From Neoechinorhynchus agilis (lineage: Eukaryota; Acanthocephala): a stretch of 64,000 nucleotides of DNA. Location: contig CM121342.1 of NCBI GenBank assembly GCA_051530055.1, positions 4,650,001-4,714,000 on the forward strand. Direction: 5' to 3'. The position numbers were made by a program, and so were the translations under genes. This document shows, piece by piece, positions 56,581 to 64,000 of this stretch. The notes beneath the pieces are model-generated. The model made no database searches. It was given only the letters and a program-made list of their open reading frames with translations, and was not told where the DNA came from. The stretch's first letter is position 1. The number at the start of each line of letters is the position of its first letter.

Positions 56581-59500
56581 TAGGACGTGGTGACCATAAT
56601 CCTTATCCTAATTTCCGATTATTTCACACTAAACAATCACCAGCCTACAGGAAAGCTTGAAATGTTTAAAATTAAGAAGGTGTACTTTTCACCCCACTTA
56701 TTCGAAGAACCGAAAACACAATCCGAGAAGGGACGAGGATCACTTCAAGAAAATCCTTTAGGACGTGGTGACCATAATCCTTATCCTAATTTCCGATTAT
56801 TTCACACCAAACAATCACCAGCCTACAGGAAAGGTTGAAATGTTTAAAATTAAGAAGGTGTACTTTTCATTGGTGGGGGTGAAAATCCTTTGGACGTGGT
56901 GACCATAATCCTTATCCTAATTTCCGATTATTTCACACCAAACAATCACCAGCCCACAGGAAGCTTGAAATGTTTAAAATTAAGAAGGTGTACTTTTCAC
57001 CCCACTTATTCGAAGAACCGAAAACACAGTCCGAGAAGGGACGAGGATCACTTCAAGAAAATCCTTTAGGACGTGGTGACCATAATCCTTATCCTAATTT
57101 CCGATTATTTCACACCAAACAATCACCAGCCTACAGGAAAGGTTGAAATGTTTAAAATTAAGAAGGTGAACTTTTCACCCCACTTATTCGAAGAACCGAA
57201 AACACAGTCCGAGAAGGGACGAGGATCACTTCAAGAAAATCCTTTAGGACGTGGTGACCATAATCCTTATCCTAATTTCCGATTATTTCACACCAAACAA
57301 TCACCAGCCTACAGGAAAGCTTGAAATGTTTAAAATTAAGAAGGTGAACTTTTCACCCCACTTATTCGAAGAACCGAAAACACAGTCCGAGAAGGGACGA
57401 GGATCACTTCAAGAAAATCCTTTAGGACGTGGTGACCATAATCCTTATCCTAATTTCCGATTATTTCACACCAAACAATCACCAGCCTACAGGAAAGGTT
57501 GAAATGTTTAAAATTAAGAAGGTGTACTTTCACCCCACTTATTCGAAGAACCGAAAACACAATCCGAGAAGGGACGAGGATCACTTCAAGAAAATCCTTT
57601 AGGACGTGGTGACCATAATCCTTATCCTAATTTCCGATTATTTCACACCAAACAATCACCAGCCCACAGGAAAGGTTGAAATGTTTAAAATTAAGAAGGT
57701 GTACTTTTCACCCCACTTATTCGAAGAACCGAAAACACAATCCGAGAAGGGACGAGGATCACTTCAAGAAAATCCTTTAGGACGTGGTGACCATAATCCT
57801 TATCCTAATTTCCGATTATTTCACACCAAACAATCACCAGCCCACAGGAAAGGTTGAAATGTTTAAAATTAAGAAGGTGTACTTTTCACCCCACTTATTC
57901 GAAGAACCGAAAACACAGTCCGAGAAGGGACGAGGATCACTTCAAGAAAATCCTTTAGGACGTGGTGACCATAATCCTTATCCTAATTTCCGATTATTTC
58001 ACACCAAACAATCACCAGCCTACAGGAAAGGTTGAAATGTTTAAAATTAAGAAGGTGTACTTTTCACCCCACTTATTCGAAGAACCGAAAACACAGTCCG
58101 AGAAGGGACGAGGATCACTTCAAGAAAATCCTTTAGGACGTGGTGACCATAATCCTTATCCTAATTTCCGATTATTTCACACCAAACAATCACCAGCCTA
58201 CAGGAAAGGTTGAAATGTTTAAAATTAAGAAGGTGTACTTTTCACCCCACTTATTCGAAGAACCGAAAACACAGTCCGAGAAGGGACGAGGATCACTTCA
58301 AGAAAATCCTTTAGGACGTGGTGACCATAATCCTTATCCTAATTTCCGATTATTTCACACCAAACAATCACCAGCCTACAGGAAAGGTTGAAATGTTTAA
58401 AATTAAGAAGGTGTACTTTTCACCCCACTTATTCGAAGAACCGAAAACACAGTCCGAGAAGGGACGAGGATCACTTCAAGAAAATCCTTTAGGACGTGGT
58501 GACCATAATCCTTATCCTAATTTCCGATTATTTCACACCAAACAATCACCAGCCTACAGGAAAGGTTGAAATGTTTAAAATTAAGAAGGTGTACTTTTCA
58601 CCCCACTTATTCGAAGAACCGAAAACACAGTCCGAGAAGGGACGAGGATCACTTCAAGAAAATCCTTTAGGACGTGGTGACCATAATCCTTATCCTAATT
58701 TCCGATTATTTCACACCAAACAATCACCAGCCCACAGGAAAGGTTGAAATGTTTAAAATTAAGAAGGTGAACTTTTCACCCCACTTATTCGAAGAACCGA
58801 AAACACAATCCGAGAAGGGACGAGGATCACTTCAAGAAAATCCTTTAGGACGTGGTGACCATAATCCTTATCCTAATTTCCGATTATTTCACACCAAACA
58901 ATCACCAGCCCACAGGAAAGGTTGAAATGTTTAAAATTAAGAAGGTGTACTTTTCACCCCATTATTCGAAGAACCGAAAACACAATCCGAGAAGGGACGA
59001 GGATCACTTCAAGAAAATCCTTTAGGACGTGGTGACCATAATCCTTATCCTAATTTCCGATTATTTCACACCAAACAATCACCAGCCTACAGGAAAGGTT
59101 GAAATGTTTAAAATTAAGAAGGTGTACTTTTCACCCCACTTATTCGAAGAACCGAAAACACAATCCGAGAAGGGACGAGGATCACTTCAAGAAAATCCTT
59201 TAGGACGTGGTGACCATAATCCTTATCCTAATTTCCGATTATTTCACACCAAACAATCACCAGCCTACAGGAAAGGTTGAAATGTTTAAAATTAAGAAGG
59301 TGTACTTTTCACCCCACTTATTCGAAGAACCGAAAACACAATCCGAGAAGGGACGAGGATCACTTCAAGAAAATCCTTTAGGACGTGGTGACCATAATCC
59401 TTATCCTAATTTCCGATTATTTCACACCAAACAATCACCAGCCTACAGGAAAGGTTGAAATGTTTAAAATTAAGAAGGTGTACTTTTCACCCCACTTATT

Positions 59501-60262
59501 CGAAGAACCGAAAACACAGTCCGAGAAGGGACGAGGATCACTTCAAGAAAATCCTTTAGGACGTGGTGACCATAATCCTTATCCTAATTTCCGATTATTT
59601 CACACCAAACAATCACCAGCCTACAGGAAAGGTTGAAATGTTTAAAATTAAGAAGGTGTACTTTTCACCCCACTTATTCGAAGAACGAAAACACAGTCCG
59701 AGAAGGGACGAGGATCACTTCAAGAAAATCCTTTAGGACGTGGTGACCATAATCCTTATCCTAATTTCCGATTATTTCACACCAAACAATCACCAGCCCA
59801 CAGGAAAGGTTGAAATGTTTAAAATTAAGAAGGTGTACTTTTCACCCCACTTATTCGAAGAACCGAAAACACAGTCCGAGAAGGGACGAGGATCACTTCA
59901 AGAAAATCCTTTAGGACGTGGTGACCATAATCCTTATCCTAATTTCCGATTATTTCACACCAAACAATCACCAGCCCACAGGAAAGCTTGAAATGTTTAA
60001 AATTAAGAAGGTGAATTTTCACCCCACTTATTCGAAGAACCGAAAACACAGTCCGAGAAGGGACGAGGATCACTTCAAGAAAATCCTTTAGGACGTGGTG
60101 ACCATAATCCTTATCCTAATTTCCGATTATTTCACACCAAACAATCACCAGCCTACAGGAAAGCTTGAAATGTTTAAAATTAAGAAGGTGTACTTTTCAC
60201 CCCACTTATTCGAAGAACCGAAAACACAGTCCGAGAAGGGACGAGGATCACTTCAAGAAAAT
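56580..60262. repeat. 178-bp satellite (about 20-21 copies)
   Basis: TTTAGGACGTGGTGACCATA recurs every 177-178 bases. Copies are ~98 per cent alike; variants are CAGTCC/CAATCC, GCCTAC/GCCCAC, GGTTG/GCTTG and GTGTAC/GTGAAC. One early unit (~56870) is shortened. Each unit is open across its boundary, giving repeated 83-codon frames. Because 178 is not a multiple of three the frame shifts each unit, so these are not one long gene. Confidence 0.95.
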
Positions 60263-60624
60263 CTTATTCTCCCAATATTTGGTGATGTTCAAATTGAAAG
60301 AGGTATAAATCGTCAAAATTCCTTTTTTAAAGTCTTTAAGAGTCCGCGGGATCTCTTGTAGTCGATCGTTCGATGGCACAAACGGTAAAGTTCGTCCGAA
60401 TATTCTGGAAGCAATCAGATACAGACTCGCGCCAGGCGACTACTTGGTTATCGACGATGCATTATATCCTTTATAAGGGTGTGTGTGATGTTTAGGCTGT
60501 GGCAGTGTGCGTTTGTGTCCGACTAACGCGCCCCTCCATAGTCAGCGTAGCGTGGCAGCGATAACCAGCATTGAATATATTTCCTTCGTTTCAATCTTTG
60601 TAAATCTTCTCTTGCTTCGTCTAG
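60263..60624 (+). promoter_or_regulatory. Upstream region of beta-catenin
   Basis: Unique, more GC-rich DNA ending CTTCGTCTAG|ATG, an acceptor-like AG directly before the start codon. It may hold a 5' untranslated exon plus intron, or a trans-splice site. Confidence 0.4.
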
Positions 60625-62824
60625 ATGGTTAATCCGAGCAATGCTCAGTCGTCAGATAAGGAATCATCTGCACAGCGAGACATTTACGGTGACAGTCGGA
60701 TTGACAATTGGATCAGTCATGGTGGTTTGGGCACATCATCTTCAGCGTCTCGTCCGTCGTTGCTCACGGCAATCGGACCGACATCAATGCTCAGTAATCC
60801 GATCACAGACGACTATCAATCATCTCTTTTATCAGCTCCCGATCACGCTCGAGCCCGGAGAATCCGCGCTGCTTTGTTTGATGATGAAGACTCATCAGGA
60901 GAACGAAGACATCCCGCGAAAAAGAAACGAACCGAGTCCAGCGTCCAGAAACTCGCGGAACCAAGTAATATGCTCCGATCTGCTGTTGTGAATCTCGTCC
61001 AGTATCAGGACAATGCCGATCTCGCACTTCAAGCACTCCCTGAACTCGTCCGTCTTTTGAACGATGAAGATGAGTACGTTGTTCAACAAGCAGCTCAAAT
61101 GGTCAGTCGATTAGCACGCCGCGAAGCTAGCCGGGTAGCTGTTACATGAGTGCACCATGAGTTTCTTGAGAATTTCCTTTAAACTTATGAGGCACCCAGT
61201 TACATCAAACATTAGTCTCCTTGAAGCTATACTTGCAAGCCAGGAAAGAAGACATTCCGATGATCACATCGCTCGATACACCACTTCAGTCCTTTATTAT
61301 GCTAGTCTCCATCAAAATGGACTCACTAGCCTTTTTGATTGCTGTCCACAAATAATCATTCAATTAGTCCGAATAATGGACATATCCATGGACGCTGTCG
61401 TCTTCTTCGCTGTTACAACCATCCACAACATGCTTCTTTTTGAACAGGAACTTAAAAATCGAAGAAAAGACTATTATGATATTAAATCAACGCTTAGAAA
61501 ATACCAGGCCGTAACCAAGCTTTCTTTTCTTTTAAAAGATAGACAAAATGTCAAATTCTTAGCAATTCTCACCGATTGCCTTCAGGTACTTTCGATGGGA
61601 GATGCAGGCTCAAAACAAGATATTTTAAACTCCGGGGGCATCAATGAACTTCTTCGTATTTTGTCCACAATGAATTATGAGAAGCTTCAATGGACTGCAA
61701 GTCGTCTTCTTAAAGTGGTTTCTGTATGTTCCGGAGCTAAAAAGGCAATTATAGAACTTGACGGCATTTCAATTCTGCTCAATATACTCAGAAATGCAAT
61801 CAATCGAGACGAACGTTCAATTGCGAGTCCTCGTGTGGTTCACAATTGTCTCTATATCATCCGAAATTGCTCTAATTTCGCAACTGATCTCGAGGATCCT
61901 AGCATCTCAGAGCTCATTAAACTCATAATTGAGAACTTGAATTCAACGGACGCTATTTTTGTTCAATGTGGAGTTGGCATTCTGTGTAATCTCACGTGTA
62001 ATAACCAACGTAACAAAAGTCTTTGTGTTCAATCTAATGGAGTCGAGGCATTGGTTCGTGCCCTTATCCAATCATCAGAAGAAAATGTGATTGAACCTGC
62101 CGTTTGTGCTCTTCGACACATTACATCTCGGCATGTATACGCTCAACATGCTCAAGAATCAATTCGACTCTCATACGGGATCCCAACGATCGTCCGGTTC
62201 ATCTCTTCGACTAGTTCAAGTGCTCTCATCAAAGCCACCGCTGGTTTAGTTAGAAACCTCGCTGTTTCCGCCAGTAATATTCTACCGCTTCGTGAGAATG
62301 GAATACTCACAAGACTAACGTCGCTTATAAAGACTCTTATAAAGAAATCATCCCCTCGGTCGTCGCATTCTATAATCGTAGAAGCGTGTCTTGGTGCACT
62401 CCAATCGCTTTTGCAAAGCTCATGTAGCAATCGAGTTACATTTCGAGACACCGAGGGATTCGATCTTCTTAGTGAACTCTCAGTTACGGATACACATGGA
62501 GTCAAAGTTCAACGAATCAGTCTTGCCATTCTTAATGATCTCGTCTGTGAGTGTAGAGACGATCAGGACGCTGATACAAGTGCGATTGTATCTAACAAAC
62601 TTGCACAAATCCCCGGATTTTTAAAGCAACTTACCACTGTTGCCAATTCGGACACCGCTCTTACCTCTCTTGCGATGCCCATTCTTACAACCATGATGAG
62701 CAATGTTTCGTCCGAAAGCTCAAAATCCCGATCAAGTGCAACCACATTGAACCGGAAACCTAGCTCCGCCGTTACACCACCACCACCACCACCCGCGACG
62801 GAGTGGTTTGATACCGATCTCTAG
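60625..62824 (+). CDS. CTNNB1-like: Beta-catenin / Armadillo
   Basis: Two coding blocks, 60625-61143 and 61187-62824, together ~718 residues. After an N-terminal tail comes the alpha-catenin-binding helix ([20 protein letters not shown]). Armadillo repeats follow, close to vertebrate beta-catenin: [30 protein letters not shown] repeats, [71 protein letters not shown] and [18 protein letters not shown]. It ends in EWFDTDL, the same C-terminal PDZ ligand as human (AWFDTDL), after a proline run. It should serve both cadherin adhesion and Wnt signalling. The N-tail lacks the DSGxxS degron (it reads DNWISHGG). The junction between blocks is in the exact place expected but lacks GT-AG ends. Confidence 0.95.
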
Positions 62825-62839
62825 AAAAAAAACCTGATC

Positions 62840-64000
62840 TACATTTGTATATAAAGGAAATGTGGACTTTGCGACAAAGAATCGGTGACCTCGCTAACAA
62901 ACTATCGACTGATAAAATCTACCCTGTCTCATTAAATTCGCAAATGTTTTCTTTGTACTCGGGAACCTCAAAAAAAGAGCAACCAATCCGGGCTATCGGT
63001 AAAAAAATCAGCCTTTTTAGCGATATCGCCATTTCAACTAGTTGAGCGAGAAAAAAAGTTGATCCAAGCTGGCCACACGAATCCTTGTTTAAATTTCGTT
63101 TCAATGGGTAATTGCTCATTACTAAAAGGGAAGCATTCTCGGAGGTATTTGAGAATCCCGAGTCTTGAGTGGCCGGTGAAGTTATTTTATGCTGACCAAT
63201 GAATCGGTGAGTTGTGTGTTCAAAGCAGCAAAATTACCAGCCGTGTAATCGTGGTAACTTCCACACGGAATAAATGTTACCGGTTAGCCAAACTTAAAGA
63301 TAATTCAATTTTTGAGCCAAGGTATAAAACTGGCAGAGTTTGTACATTCCCCTTAGTTGTATCGAAGTGGTCTAGTTAATTTTGGCGTTTCAATGGCTTC
63401 AAAATCCATTATCGTCAATTATTGACGAGTCCCGCCTCCTCCGGAGAGGTTCCGAGTGTGATTTCATTCGGTATCCTTCTCCAGATCTGTTTGTGCCCAA
63501 GAAGTCAACCCTTTTAAGGGAAAAAATGTGCCCGGTTAATCCGACTAAAGATAAAATATAAGAAGATAGCATCGAACTACAGCTAATCCATTCAATTTTT
63601 TTTATTTTCAAACGTATTTTACTTATGAATAACCGGCATTTAGTCATGGAACGCATCTATTTCCCGATTACAACCAGGACATTTTCATCGTTCCTTTATA
63701 TCCAAGTCGTCGTTTGATCGCTTTTGTTGCTAAAGCACGGCTCGTTTTCTCTCCCTAAAAATTGCAAGTCCATGGGAGTAGCCACTCTTTTGGACTTTAC
63801 GAACTAAATCGTGTTCTTGTCCAGAATGAATATTATTGACTTGATTTTGGAAGTCAAATGCAGACTAAATTTACAAATTTTATGCGGTTCTAAAGGTTTG
63901 GACGTCTTTGGAGTGAGGAAATGCTTACAAGAATGCGGATATAGCTTTATTATAGTGCAGGTTTTAAAGTCCATTAAAATTTTAGTTATGGACAAGTTCC
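62840..64000. other. 3' flank of beta-catenin with several hairpins; no gene called
   Basis: 63120-63300 holds short inverted repeats (CCGTGT...ACACGG at 63240-63273; GGTAAC...GTTACC). A stretch at 63133-63160 resembles part of the GC-rich island at 20910 (CTCGG-GGTAT-TGAGAATCC). 63365-63430 resembles a decayed tRNA. The open frames on the minus strand (63399-63656, 63804-63995) are not convincing. Confidence 0.4.

Noticed and set aside
56587-60361. Many 83-codon open frames that could be read as a tandem gene family.
   Set aside because: They are the same satellite unit read through its boundary; the 178-base period shifts the frame each time and there is no gene signature.
63361-63440. tRNA-Leu-like stretch: GTGGTCTAGTTA (A-box-like), an anticodon-arm-like ATGGC-TTCAAAA-TCCAT and a TCGTCAA-TTA-TTGACGA variable-arm-like hairpin.
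   Set aside because: No acceptor stem and no proper T arm (GGTTCGAATCC); at best a decayed tRNA or chance resemblance.

Overview
This is an AT-rich, gene-sparse piece of animal nuclear DNA. The evidence for an animal is a beta-catenin/Armadillo gene, a BCL-2-type gene with BH1 and BH2 motifs, an N-terminal-RASSF-like gene, an alpha-arrestin, a CAP/SCP secreted protein, a C/EBP-like bZIP factor, the spliceosomal protein U2A', aspartylglucosaminidase and PIG-M. The introns that resolve cleanly are mostly tiny (33 to 70 bases) and several genes have few or no introns. Some ATGs sit directly after a splice-acceptor-like sequence, which would suit spliced-leader trans-splicing. A small-genome invertebrate, perhaps nematode-like, fits best, but the phylum cannot be fixed from this window.

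Layout. 1-1.2 kb: a putative terminal-inverted-repeat element. 1.6-2.4 kb (-): a small membrane-protein gene. 3.07-3.72 kb (+): a secreted protein made of a duplicated domain. 4.6-8.2 kb: a 168-bp satellite. 8.4-9.5 kb (-): the bZIP gene. 11.9-13.85 kb: a 218-bp satellite. 14.2-14.9 kb (-): U2A', followed by tandem fragments of its own 5' end. One of these fragments was hit by an LTR retrotransposon that now forms a head-to-tail LTR-internal-LTR array (15.2-19.9 kb). 20.2-24.8 kb (-): two secreted proteins, the CAP protein and the arrestin. 25.2-27.2 kb: a pyrimidine-rich 308-bp satellite. 28.2-33.5 kb: four small genes of unknown function. 31.8-38.1 kb: three more short arrays and some exons. 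38.5-39.2 kb (-): the RASSF-like gene. 40.1-44.3 kb: the 168-bp satellite again, then a 148-bp one. 44.6-47.0 kb: convergent PIG-M (+) and BCL-2 (-). 48.2-49.2 kb (-): aspartylglucosaminidase. 49.5-60.3 kb: three arrays (123, 196 and 178 bp). 60.6-62.8 kb (+): beta-catenin.

About 40 per cent of the window is tandem repeat. Nearly every intergenic spacer carries its own, otherwise unrelated satellite with a monomer of roughly 110-310 bp; only the 168-bp family occurs at two loci. The genes do not form one pathway. They are ordinary housekeeping and signalling genes separated by satellite blocks.

The most interesting points are the LTR array, whose pre-insertion site survives in a neighbouring duplicate; the private-satellite architecture; a beta-catenin without the usual DSGxxS degron and with an intron that does not fit GT-AG; and a 196-bp array that repeats an exon-like open frame. 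No prokaryotic operon, CRISPR array or confident tRNA/rRNA gene was seen.
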